A DNA stretch of 64,000 nt. It comes from Diphasiastrum complanatum (taxonomy: Eukaryota > Streptophyta > Lycopodiopsida > Lycopodiales > Lycopodiaceae). The translations under genes were made by a program, and so were the position numbers. Positions 37,151 to 49,313 of the stretch are shown one piece after another. Location: contig CM055096.1 in NCBI GenBank assembly GCA_029204225.1, positions 57,923,600 to 57,987,599 of the forward strand, in the 5' to 3' direction. The notes under the pieces were generated by a model that was not told where the DNA came from, did not search any database, and saw only the letters and a list, made by a program, of their open reading frames with translations. Positions within the stretch are counted from its first letter, which is position 1. Every line of letters begins with the position of its first letter.

Positions 37151-38527
37151 CCGCGCCGCGCGCACTCTCTCTCTCAATCTACAGGTCTCTCAAAAGCAAG
37201 AAGCAAGAAGGTAAGAAGAAAAGAAGGAAGAGGCACGCAATGGAAGCATTTGTTTGAATTAGTATCGGAGCTCCGCTTTGTGCCTGCTCTCGTCGCTCTT
37301 CTATTTTCGAATATTATCAAGACGAATGGATTGTTGAGAACTTCATCTAACTTCGTCCAATAGAACCGCTGCTTCATTCAACGCCACTCTATTTTACAAA
37401 ATTGAGCAGGTATTGATTCACCTACGCATTATTTTTTATTTATATTCTTGGCAGTTGTAAGTTGTGAGCATCAGTTTTGCTGCTCATTGGGATTGCATTT
37501 GATGCCGACGAATCTGTTATATCCGCTGTTGCCGACTAATCTGCTGTCTCTGCCACTACCATTCTACCTATCTGCTTGGTTAAAGCTGTAGGAGGTTGTG
37601 TAGAATACTGGCTAAACATTGGTGAGGGCGCTGAAGTGCGATGGTGGCCACAACATATTGCCATGGTGAAAGCTAGCCCCTTGAACAATGAAAGCATTTA
37701 TGAGGAGCAAATGCTGTGGAAGAGATACTTCAAGCTGTACGTTGGTATTCTGTTAATTAACCATGCCCGTTCAGCTTACCACCGTATTGTGATATCTTTA
37801 CGTAGTAATATTTATTACCGTATTGTGCATATGTAATATCTTTACCACCATATTTGTGGATCCATTCTCGGCCCTTGCGTATATAGGGAAAAGTACCAAC
37901 TAAGGGGCTTCAAGAACTTTTTCAACTGAAGTTTCGACACATAATATAAATGTGGAGACTTTAGGGGTCACATTAGAACTGTACATTTCTGTACAATTAT
38001 ATATTTTCATTCTTTATGCTGGTGTTTTAGACTTGCATTGATTCAGGTCTGAGAACTTGAACATGGTAAACCATTGGTGCTCACGCTGAGTTGGTAGTGT
38101 ATTCATTCATATCTAGACGCTTCCGTTCTGTTATTCAATGTTTTGGCAGTTGAAGGTTTCATTGTGACTTAGGTTTCATAGCCACAAAACTAAATCATAT
38201 TGATTTTATGACAGTAGTGATGGCTTCATTCCTCCATGACCAGCAGTGATGGAGTGCTACTTCCTCAGCTAGCCCAGCGATGGATTCATTTTGGCTTTAG
38301 GTGTGTCGAGGAATAGAGCCCAGCAGTTTGTCCTATAATTGATTGACTCATCCTTTATGACAAAGCAAATGCTTATAGCTCAGCGCATTTCTGCTGCCAA
38401 TCATCAAGCCAATTCTATAGCAGAAATCCATCGCCTTCTCTATAGCAGAGACCAAGCACATTTTGATGGTCACCTAATCACACTTCAGAGGTGAAATACC
38501 CGTACTGTTTTCTACCAGACCCGAGCG
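37151..38527. other. Unrecognised sequence with an 86-codon frame
   Basis: A plus-strand frame at 37576-37836 contains VEYWLNIGEGAEVRWWPQHI but matches no family I know, and it has no obvious splice context. The preceding 37160-37380 looks like a leader: a CT run, a purine-rich stretch and then mixed sequence. It could be transposon or host; undecided. Confidence 0.3.
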
Positions 38528-38640
38528 CACTTCTGATGATAGTAGTCAAGAAGCCAATTCTATGGCAAAGATCAAGCTACACTTCTGATGATAGTAGTCA
38601 AGAAGCCAATTCTATGGCAGAGATCAAGCTACACTTCTGA
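38528..38640. repeat. 52-bp tandem repeat, two full copies
   Basis: The unit beginning CACTTCTGATGATAGTAGTC occurs at 38528 and 38580, nearly identical (one A/G change). A third copy starts at 38632 and breaks off. Looser AGAAATC/ATTCTATAGCAGA relatives occur at 38400-38520. Confidence 0.9.
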
Positions 38641-39575
38641 GATAGAAATCATTGATGTGAAGCACCATTTTCTTTGTTGCTAATGGCCATTTGAGACATT
38701 GTTTTATTGTTCCTTTGTTTCATTGTTGATTTTCTTTCAAAAGTAGCCGATAAGTATTGCGGATTGCATTGGGTGCAATGGAGTTTGCTTTGCATTTCAA
38801 TTTGGGAACTTCTTATTGTCAAACCTATTTGTTTTAACGTACCTATTTAGAATGACTTTTGTGGCTTCAGTTTCAAGTTCCAGCTAAATGTAGAGCCACG
38901 TTATGTTGCAATAGTTCTGTCTACTAGTTTTTTTCTTCTCTTTGGTAACTGCTCACAATTTATCTTACAAGAATCATTGTTACTAAGGTACTACTTCAAC
39001 GCATTTACAAGCTTGAAGACGCATAGGCTTTTGTTGGTGTCTTTTCTTTTTCTCCTCCATTTGAAATGTGTTTCAACATTTAAAACAATTTCAGAATTTC
39101 CAAAAGTAAGAGAATTTTTGCAAATTTGCTAAGAAAAAATTACCATTACATGTTATCCTAGAAAATATGGTGACCGAAACTCATGAGAAGTTGTGCCTTG
39201 CATCTGTGCACTCAAGCTCAAATGGATCTTTCAAACTTATTGAAAAGAGGATCGAATTCAAAAACGATTCAAGAAAAAGTGCATTTTTTATGTTGAAACT
39301 CGCATAGTTGAGACACATCTTTTTTGACGTTATCACAACAAAGCCAAAAAATCATTAGATTATAGAGCATAGGACAATGCACAAACTTTTAATATTGATA
39401 CAAGTATGTGACAAATACGTATGACACTTATAATAACAAAAAACCTAAAGTTTTAACTTTAGATTATACATCATATTAGAGAATGAAGCTTGCAAATTAA
39501 GCCTTTTTATAATTCTTTTAATAATCCAAGATTCACATGAACACACACTTCAAAAAATGTGAGATATGCGACACA

Positions 39576-39577
<2 letters not shown>
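38641..39577. other. No gene recognised
   Basis: AT-rich DNA with no supported frame, ending at a CT microsatellite. Confidence 0.4.

Positions 39578-39626
<49 letters not shown>
39578..39626. repeat. (CT)n microsatellite
   Basis: About 24 uninterrupted CT units directly before a gypsy RT fragment. Confidence 0.95.
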
Positions 39627-39630
<4 letters not shown>

Positions 39631-40095
39631 CGGGTACCTATGCTTATAGAATTATGTCATTTGGGCTATGCAATGCGCCAAGTACTTTTCAGTGTGATAC
39701 AATTTGCATTCAAAAAATATTTGTGAAAATTCACTTGGATGACCTTGGTATCCATGGATTGGAATTAGGACACTTGGAGCATTTGGAGAAAGTGTTTGAA
39801 CAGTGCCAAAAGTTTCACACCTCCTTGAATCTTGAAAAGTGTCAGATATGGGTTACACACGAAATCGTTCTAGGACATGTGATATTCGGACATGACATTG
39901 CTACTAATCTAAGAAGTCGATGGACTGTGGCACTCCCATTGACACAAATAATGGTGCACACTTGTAACCATTCTAGTGGACTTTCACCATGCCTTGAAAA
40001 GTTATGTGAACGAGTGCCTCACTTCATCAAATCTAAATGCCAGGCAATTAGTAGCCTTCGCCAAGGATTCATCGTACCTGGCAGGGTAACCAACA
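39627..40095 (+). pseudogene. Ty3/gypsy reverse transcriptase fragment
   Basis: Encodes GTYAYRIMSFGLCNAPSTFQ followed by KIFVKIHLDDLGIHGLE and LEKVFEQCQKFHTSLNLEKC, the fingers/palm segment of gypsy RT. The catalytic YxDD box reads HLDD. Identity decays after EIVLGHVIFGHDI. Its closest relative in the window is the minus-strand gypsy at 43380-43560. Confidence 0.88.
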
Positions 40096-40110
40096 CATTA
40101 GGATAATTGT

Positions 40111-40742
40111 TTGTCGGTCTTGGCATTCAATCCAAATCTACCGTTGGCGTCCTATCAAGTAAAGGATCAACTTCCTCTGTCAAGGTTGTATTATCGAGTA
40201 GCGATGTTGGGTGGATCATGGGAGAATAAACTGGTGACCTTCTTATCTATGGTTGGTGCAAAGTACTTTATTACTTTTATTGATGAATTTTCGAGAAGAA
40301 CATCTGTTTATTTCATCAAGCATAAATCGAAAGCTTTCAACCTCTTCAGACAATTCAAGGAACATGCAGAACTGGAAATTAGTAAAAGAATCAAAGCACT
40401 GAGGTTAGACAACAAGAAAAAATGCATCTCAATCAGATTCAAGGAGTATTGCCCTAGCAAAGACATTGAGCAACAATTTATTACTTCTTATTCGCCTCAG
40501 TCGAATTGACTTGATAAGAGAAAGAATCGAATCTCAGTTGAAGTGGCTAAGTGTATGCTTGCTCACGCAACACTACCTAAGTTCTTCTGGGCTGAAGTTG
40601 TTTCCACTATAGCTTATATTCAGAACAAATTCTTGACTAAAGGGTTCTCAAACAAAACATACTATGAAGTTTGGATAGGTTCCAAACCATCATTATCGAA
40701 CCTCAGAGTTTCGGATGTACTGCAGATATTGGAGGAGATCTG
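40111..40742 (+). pseudogene. Copia integrase fragment
   Basis: 40240-40509 reads GAKYFITFIDEFSRRTSVYF, LFRQFKEHAELEISKRIKAL and QQFITSYSPQS, then a stop where NG would follow. 40543-40743 continues with AKCMLAHATLPKFFWAEVVS and TYYEVWIGSKPSLSNLRV. The core Asp and Asp (FIDEF, RLDNK) are visible but the region is truncated at both ends. Confidence 0.88.
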
Positions 40743-40979
40743 AAAGAAATTGGACTCCCATAGTATCAAATCCATTTTCACAACTCGAAAACTTTGTGTT
40801 TATCCATGTAGAGTATCCATGCGACCTGCAACACTTAGTCAATTTTCCAAAATTTTGTTCGCATGGAACATTTACATGTGGATTATCCACACAAAACTCA
40901 TTTTTGAGGATACCTCCAACAACTTTGTTGGTGCCTATGGTCATTGACATTGAAATTTATAATTGCATAGATAATCAAT

Positions 40980-42770
40980 GCTCAATGTTTGGATGAATCA
41001 ATCACAAAAAATTCATGTGGATCTGTATTTACCATTGCATTTGGCCCTCTGCAAACTACCTTGAACCATTTCACATCAAATAAACAATAGTGTCCACTTT
41101 CACCAAATGACACATCATAAATATTTTGTATAGTTCCTACATATTCTATGTCTCTTGTGATATGATTTCAATCTCGTGCACGACTTTGACTTTCTTGTTG
41201 GAAAGATGCTATTACACCACAATCGTATGTGCATCTTTCTTTATCAATCATTTCAACATGAAAGAGAAAACCAAAAGCCCAATGGCATTACACATCTTGC
41301 ACTGCCACGTGACAAACATGAATCTCATAAATAATCATGGTAAATGAGCATGGTGTTTCAAAATGATTAAGCAAATATCGTTATACACAAGAATGCTCTA
41401 ATACTACGCCAAAGGAATAATTCTAGCAATTGTAGTTTATCATATAAATGTCAAAAAGTAGTTGTATGTAATTGTAAACAAACATTGTTTGAATGATTAC
41501 CTAAGCATTCACTTAATCTTTGATACTCATGCATTGTCCACATTACAATGGCATGTAGCGTAAAATTCCTCTCATGTAAGGGGCATGAAATGTCATAGGC
41601 TTTTATCACTTTCTACAAATCTTCCAACTCGTCAATAAGTGTTTCAAGATACACATCCATGTTCTTAACCTTGCATTAGCGAAGAATAAGAAGTGTCAAC
41701 ATAATGTGTCCCTTTTTTGTACTCAACCAAGGTGGAATATTATAATTTATGAAGAAAACATGCCAAATGGACCATGTAGTTGTTCGTACACCAAAAGCAT
41801 TTACGCCATATGTTGCAAGACCAAATCTCACATTTTTGGACTCATTGGCAAAGCTTGGATACTCTTTGTTGATGTGTTTTCCTGCAAGTGAATTTGAAAG
41901 TACCCTCATCATCCCATCTGTAGAGGTATGGTGTGCATGACAATCCATAAGTTGTGCAAGAGATTTATAGTGAAATAAATGTTGCAATCATGGAATTACT
42001 GGAAAATGTCATTAAACTTTGCATGGAATGGTTGCCCCTTGCAAATCATCTCTATATTGAGGAGTATCACAAATGGGACATCTCTTGAGTGATTGGTTCT
42101 TGCCTTGATATAAAATGCAATCCTGGTTATAGTCCATCCCAATGTTAGACAACATTTTTTGTGCCTCATCTCTTGTCTCAGGCATGACATTCTCTTATGG
42201 GAGAGGAGAATTTTGTTTTTCAATAGTCTGTATATATTTGATGTCCAAATTGTTAAGTTTGTTTCAAAGTACATATGACTAGTAGAAATGTTTTTTTTCC
42301 CTCAAATAATGATGTGAGGCTTTGGTCACTCCATCTATATTTGGCTTGAAGATTTAATAGAAGTAGAGAAGTCACCACACGAGATGTCTTTGCTCCAGAG
42401 CACAATGTTGTCTTTGATTCTTCTCGCAAATTCTTTTCTTCTATAGACAAAGTGCATCCTCATCTTCTTCATTGCGTTTATATGCATTATGCATTATGAT
42501 TCTCATACATAGCATCCAACATGTCTCTCATGGCTTTTTCATTCATTGGAAGACCATTTTCATCGTTGGAACTTGTTTGCGAAGAGGTAGATGAGATAGA
42601 TTCAGATTCATTGGTCTCTTGATTAATGCACTCATCAATTTCCATCATCTCTTTCTTATCCTTGACATTGACAATGAGATAATTTCTCTATATGAGGACC
42701 ATTATATGACATTCGTCATCTCTGTTGGCCATGACAAGGATTATTGTCTCCAACACTAAATGAGGATGAA
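40980..42770 (-). pseudogene. CACTA TNP2 transposase, near full-length fossil
   Basis: Read on the minus strand, in order: an acidic N-terminal segment (QETNESESISSTSSQTSSND), TSLLLLNLQAKYRWSDQSLT, a zinc-binding block (KRCPICDTPQYRDD), FANESKNVRFGLATYGVNAF, NYNIPPWLSTKKGHIMLTLL, PLIDELEDLWKVIKAYDIS, and finally a DUF4216-like segment (YCLFDVKWFKVVCRGPNAMV, DPHEFFVIDSS). This order is that of plant CACTA transposases. Stops and frameshifts abound and no terminal CACTA repeats were found. Confidence 0.88.
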
Positions 42771-43379
42771 GAATCCTCTATACCAAAACAACAAAAAGTA
42801 AGTTGAAACTATGCTTGATAAACATTTCCTCCTCATAATTGATAGATCTAAATGTTGCATGAATATAAATTATTTCTTTGTTAAAAAAGTACAAGCATAC
42901 CAATATATCTATTAGACCATTCTTATTTCCAACTTTATAGCATTCAATGAACTCAAAGAATTGCACTTGCATAGAATCTTGTTAGAAGATCATCTTGTCC
43001 ATTACCGCTCAGATAGTATGGTGTACTAGATTGATGGATTACAAAAAATTTCTTTCATTAAGCATTTTGTTTTTCCATTAACAGAATGCATACCTTGGTC
43101 AATGAGCCAAAAAGTATTCTCAGTTGTAGGGAGACACAGACAAGTCATATGCTATATACGATCTCAACAGGACATCCAAATCGAATAAATGAGAAATACA
43201 ATAAAAATTTGGTACCAGTTCGCATGACCCATAAAGATGTAAACTTTACAAATTGTGTCTGGTGGAGGTAGATCCATGATGAATCTAATCTCTGATAGAT
43301 ATGTGGCAATGCCATGTCTAGATATCACATGTTCTAGAACGATTTAGTGTGTAACTCAAATTTGACATTTTTCTAGATT

Positions 43380-46250
43380 CAAATAGATTTAAAACTTCCG
43401 ACATTGTTCAAACAGTTTCTCCAAACGCTCCACGTGTTTTGCTTCCAATCCATGCACTCCAAGATCATCCAAGTAAATTTTCACAAATTTTTGCAGATAT
43501 TCTTTGAATGCAAATTGCATCACAACGCATTGAAAAGTACTTGTTGCATTGCATAGCCCAAATGGCATAACTCTATAAGCATAGGTTTCTCATTCTGTTG
43601 CAAATGCAGTTTTATATTGGTCGGCAGGTTGCAATCTTGACTTGGTTGTATCCACTGAATTCATCCAAGAAACTATAAGCTTCAGCACTAGCAAAGCGGT
43701 CCAATATGCTTTTTGTGAGAGGTAGCAAAAAGTGATTCTTTTGTGTTACTGTATTTAAAGCCTTCAAATTCACACAAATTCACATCTTGCTATTTTTATT
43801 TTGGTACAATGACAATTGGTAAAACCCACTATGTGTGCTCAATCTCGTAAAAGAAATCAACATCTAATAATCGATGCAACTCTTTCTTGACCACTTCCGT
43901 GAAGTTGGGATTACATCGATAAATTGGATGACTTTTGGAACTGTAGTTGGTACCAGTGGAATAGTATGCTCGACCACTGAGATAGGAATACCTTAAAATC
44001 TTTGTAGGACCAAGCAAAACAATCTTGATACTTGACCAACAATTTTCTTAAGGCAGAAAATTGAGCGGATGAAAGTTGTGCTCCAACTTGAACGATCTTT
44101 TCATCTCCTCTTGGTTCAGCTATATTCATAGATTGTGTCATAGCTGGTCCACTATAGACTTCTTGCATTTCTAGAACTTCTTCCTCAGGTGCTCGTGAGC
44201 TTTCGGTACCATAATGACCACATCTTCCAAAGTGTAACTTTTGAAATGCACTAACATATCATGATGCACTTCATCTACTTGTTCTTACTCTAAGAGATTA
44301 ACCTTAGTTTTACTTATGGATTTCTTGGCCAATGGCATTTGTGACTTCAGAGAGATTTGACTTGAGGCACCAAGATCTAAATCTATCTTTCCTTTACCTT
44401 TGTCCAACAAAGGTGGCACATCAACATGATCTTTGCATTGATTGTTGTAACTACCTCATTTGGTGGATTTGTCCATTTTCAAACCTTACTGTAATGCTGC
44501 CTTGATTGCTTTTTAGTCATAGGTCTTGATGGCTTTCCTTCCTTCAATATGACTATTTTCGGTGGTTTTGTTCGTGGTGGAATTTGGTTGGATCCATATG
44601 CCTTAAGATTTGGTCATTTGTCAGCTCCGCTGTCTCATTAGAAGATAATGCATGGCTTACTGAAATCAATTTATCTTCAATCGAATCTAGAATTGAATTG
44701 TTGAAATCCAAGCCATGTTCATCATATTGAGAGAATATGTAATGTAGTATCAAGAGTTTGACCATTCATTGGAATGATACTCACTTCTCTGTCATCATGT
44801 CGACACATATATCTAGTTGTACATTCATACTTGCTAATGTTTGGTTCCAATTGATATTATCAGTTTCATAACAACACCTTATCAGCTCGATCAATTGTAT
44901 GATCCGTATTTGAGGAATCATCATCTCCTTTTTGAAGAGCTAACTTGATTGTTTAGGCTACCACACTATACAAATTCTAGATTATTCCATGGCTTGAGAT
45001 TCACACTGGGTCAGCTACGAGTCTCGTGACATCAGCTTGAGATTGAGCTTGGACGTGAGGAGCGGATCTGCCAGTTATGTTCATTGTCTGAGGTGGAGTT
45101 AGAGGAGCACTTTTCGTTTAGATGTCCACTCTACTACGAGACCAAAGAGAGATACCATTGCCTTTTCAGAGAGACTCCTGTCACACTACGGTCCCTTATA
45201 GCATATGATGAACCGAGATGTGTCGCACTTTTTGCTAGTTCCCCAGTTATGAATTACTTGTGCAACTCAACCCAAGGTCCGTCCCAATAAAACCCGGTAG
45301 ATTGATGGTGCTTCCGATAAGTCCATTACTACAAAAATAATGATGAATTGTACACTAGCAATTTTGACTGGTATGTCTTCCACCATTTCTTTTGGTCTAA
45401 CACTTGACTGATCTACCAACTTGATTGCAAAGTTTGAGGTTTCAGATTCGTAAGACCCTACTTGGCACATAGTTTGGTAGAAATCATATTGACTCCAGAT
45501 CCTCCATCTATCATGGTTGTCTCTGGATCAAAGTGTTTATGCTAAATCGACAATGTGATATTGTGTTGCTCACTTTCCCACAACATTAAAACCTCATTTG
45601 ACTCTTCGAATCCCACACAATATAATGGTTTACATTAGATTTTGGTCTGTCTTTTTCAATCGATGTGATAGTACTCTTCTTTGGCCTGAGATACCAACTG
45701 CAAGAACTCACCCATAATTATATCCATCTTACTGAAAATGATATTCACAATTAGCTCTATTTGTGAGACCTCTATATTTGTCATCTTGAATGGTTCTTTG
45801 TGTTAACATCTAAGTATTCACATCAGTTCTTTGATGCGATCTTGCACATGATCAAGTACATTCGATGGCACAACTGACACATGAGAATTCATAGTAGCAA
45901 CTCTACCATTCTACATTGCTTTTCCCTCTTGAAGGTCTTTTATCCACTACCTCATATTATGATATTTATTTTCTTCAGATTGTAGGTTCAGATATACTCC
46001 AGATATGGAAGGTTGATTATTGATTGGAACGGATTCTGCAGGCTGTGGATCAAGGACAATTTTTTTTCTCCTTTTGAGATTTTGTGGCAACCATAATTGG
46101 TACAGCTGGTTCATTGGCTTTTCGTGGAGCTGGCCAAACTGATGGTCTTGATTTAATAGAAATCATGGTCACTGGAGAAGTTGTAGGTGAAACTTTTGGT
46201 CTGGCAGGATAGCTTCCTTCCACCTTCAGGATGTTGAGAGACAAATGATG
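43380..46250 (-). pseudogene. Ty3/gypsy gag-pol remnant
   Basis: The minus strand runs from a Pro/Ser/Lys-rich gag-like piece (46244-46050), through an aspartic protease (IDGGSGVNMISTKLCAK near 45500; LVDQSSVRPKEMVEDIPVKI and LSEAPSIYRVLLGRTLG at 45470-45267), to YQDCFAWSYKDF (about 44020), RT N-terminal blocks (YRCNPNFTEVVKKELHRLLD, TQKDHFLLPL, AEAYSFLDEFSGYNQ) and the palm (MPFGLCNATSTFQC, YLDDLG) at about 43450. Integrase is absent. Many stops break it. Confidence 0.85.
44990..45262 (+). pseudogene. C-terminal Cys-rich tail of a non-LTR retroelement-type RT, inserted in gypsy
   Basis: The plus-strand frame reads QLRVSRHQLEIELGREERIC, then QLCSLSEVELEEHFSFRCPL and YYETKERYHCLF. The C-x2-C..E-x-HF-x-F-x-CP pattern is the zinc-finger-like tail seen behind LINE-type reverse transcriptases. 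It lies opposite and next to the gypsy protease, so it looks like an inserted fragment. Confidence 0.6.
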
Positions 46251-47035
46251 ATGGCGTGAAAGAAAAATCGTTGAAATGTTTTTGATAAATTGTGATGGCG
46301 ATCAATTGAATCTGAAAAATCATAGTAGTAGAATAAGATTATGTTGTATCTTGTTCACATCCATCGTTGGTCCTCTCTCAAACTATCAACTGGCTGCAAC
46401 GGGCTGTCACAATAAGCCTGCAACCTGCTGCGCTCTTGCAACGATCAATGGCCAAAATTCTCTAAGGTTTGTTAAAATCTCTAAGGTTTTGCTCAATTTG
46501 GATGACATTCAACGAAAGAAAGATGATGTGCTAGCTTTATAGATCCCAACTTAGGTTTTTTCCATTATATTTTGCTATCTAAGCACACATACCTTTTGGA
46601 AATAGCCACTCACTAACCGACACATGACACACAACACATATGTCGTCAAGTGGAAGTCTCTCCAATCGCAGGTCAAGTTTTGATTGTGTAAGAAATTCAC
46701 TTGGACATGTTTAGCTTTTTGGCTTTGCAAGTTTTTTCAAATAAAAAAATAGAAAACTTTAGTTGGGAGTATGTGAGAGTAGGCCCAAGCTCAAAGGCCT
46801 TCCTTTGTGTTTAGGCCTTGTCCTTGGGTTCTTGCCGCTTGTGAGGCCATCTATTTTGAGGCGGAGAGCTGCCGAGCCCTAATTGCTGCGCACGAAATGT
46901 CCGATCCACATCTATTCTGACAAATGCACCAACAGATCTACCGGCTGACTGGTTTGTTTGAGTTTTATGAGGCAGGGTTTTAGTTTGATTGAGAAAGTGC
47001 CACACTAGTGTCAAAGCAGACGGGTAAAGCTCAAG
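46251..47035. other. Upstream region of DPH6
   Basis: Mixed sequence between the gypsy remnant and the DPH6 start. It should include promoter and 5' UTR, but I can mark no TATA box or motif with confidence. Confidence 0.4.
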
Positions 47036-49248
47036 ATGAAGGTGGTGGCTCTTGTGAGCGGTGGCAAGGACAGCTGCTATGCCATGATGCGCTGCGTTGA
47101 CTATGGCCACGAGGTTTCTTTTCCCTTCTTTCTTTTTGTGATTGCATGAATTCTTTCTATTTCTCATTGCATAAATGATTGATAAACATGGGATCAGGGA
47201 ATTTTTCTTCTTTCCTTCTTCGCATGGGATGCTACTGAAACATTGGATTAGGTTTTGTTTTCTTTTTTCCTGTCATTGCATGCAATGAGGCATAAAAAGT
47301 GAATTAGGGTTTTCGTTCTTTGAGTCATCGCATAGAATAATACGTGTCTGTGGTATTAGGTTTTGAGCACTCTTCTGATAGTCGGTGCTTATAAACAAAA
47401 TGATTGATGATAGTCAGCTTGAGACTGTGAAGAGGCAGTGAGCTTAACCACATGATTGAGCGCAATTCTTTTACTTAATTCATAAATGTCACACTTTTGG
47501 GATGGGGGACAGTGTAGGCAGGTGCCTGTATTTTATTTTTTTTTTTGAAAAAAAAAAAATTTGAAAAAAAAAGGACGCGTCCGGACGCGCGTCCACGTCC
47601 GCCATCCGCTTCCTTAGATACATTCATGTATGTATATATATGTATGTGTCTAAGGAAGCGGGACCCGGACGCAAACACGCCAGGGGCGCGTCCGCATCCC
47701 GGACGCGTCCGGTTTTTATTTTTATTTTTTATTTTTAAATTAAAATTTTTTTTAGACAAAAAAATCAAAAAAAAAAAAATATGAAGCCAGGGGTGCATCT
47801 GGCGGTACAGACACGTCCCTTTTTTTTAAAGTTTTCTTTTAGGGTTTTTTAGTTTAAAAAAAAAAAAATTGGACGCGTCCGGACGCCGGACGCGGACCCT
47901 GGCATTCCGGCCCGGACCCTCATCGTTGGACTATATATCATAGAATCCCATGGTACCGCCGGTACCATAATGGTGGTACCGCCAGTATGGTACCGCCCTC
48001 TGGTCTGCAGTACCAGGGCGGTACCATTTTTTAATATTTTTTTTTTAATAATTAAAAAATGCCTTTCATATAGTAAAATAGGCCTAAAAAAATGCAAAAA
48101 AAAGGGTTTAAGGTGCAAAAAAAGAGGGTACAGTACAGGGGGCAAGGGACAGGTGCAACAGCACATGGGCACTGTGGGGGAGCAGACCATGGGGCCAATG
48201 GGAGAGCAACACGTGGGGGAGCAACACATGGGGGCAGGTACAACGGCACATGGAGGGATCATCAGCAACTGCACATGGGCGAGCAGGCTGTGGGGATAAA
48301 TAGGCACTCATAATGCGATTGTGAGAGGCATTGTGAGTGGCATGTTCAGAGGCCGTGAGAGAGCCAGTGAGAGCCAAAGAGAGCCAACGAGAGGCTGTTT
48401 GAGAACCATGGTGCTGTGAGAGGATGTTTGAGAACCAGGGTGCTGTGAGAGGCTGTTTGAGAAGCAGGGTGCTCTGAGGAGAAAGTCGATCGAGATGGCG
48501 GAGCGCATACCACTGAAGCCCGAGGGCGAAGCCAGGAGGAAGCTCGAAGAAGATGTCCGAAGGCACAACAAAAGGCATCGGAAGCAAGAGGCAGACATTG
48601 CAGAGATGCTGCGACAGACTCGACAGAGAAATCCGGAGCGGGAGCACCCAGCCCCCGCTATGCCCCCCGCCCCCGCTGTCGAGCTGGATTTGGATGAGCA
48701 GATTGGAATGAACTTCACACGACGACAGCTCATAATGGTCAGGGAAAGGGCGGCCAGACGTCGGGCTAACCATGAGGTGGGACGAGAGTGACAAAACAAT
48801 GCACCTGACCAGGGCGAGGAGTTAGTGGAGGATTTGTAGGAATGCTTAGAATAGCTAAGGTCCAGCTGTATGTGGCGGACTATTGTTATGTAACTTTTGG
48901 CGGTTTAGGGTTTAGGGTTTAGGGGGGTCGAACCTGGAACCAGACGTTTCATACGCGTTTCAAAACGACGTACGAAACGCGCCCATGAAACATTGGACAT
49001 ATGTAGGTATGCCACTGGCTCCCCCTGTGTGCCCGGCCTGTCTCCCGGTATAACCTGTGCCATGTGCCCCACCTCTGCCACGTGATGCACCTGTGGCCCC
49101 TGCCCGTGGCGTGTGCCCAACACCTGTATCATCTGCCTCATCCCACTCTGATTTGGCGAACACAACCCGAATGGGCTCATCCTCATCCTGCTCATCCTCT
49201 GACACTGGCTCATTTGCCTCATACAATGGAGGCTCTCTGTGCTCAAGC

Positions 49249-49313
<65 letters not shown>

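Noticed and set aside
36454-37257. His/Thr-rich frames.
   Set aside because: They come from CA repeats in three frames.
47545-48799. Overlapping long frames on both strands in DPH6 intron 1.
   Set aside because: They span poly-A/T runs and palindromic repeats and have no domain; only the 98-codon frame is kept as a weak candidate.
48903-48925. True telomere end.
   Set aside because: Only three units, and ordinary sequence continues on both sides.
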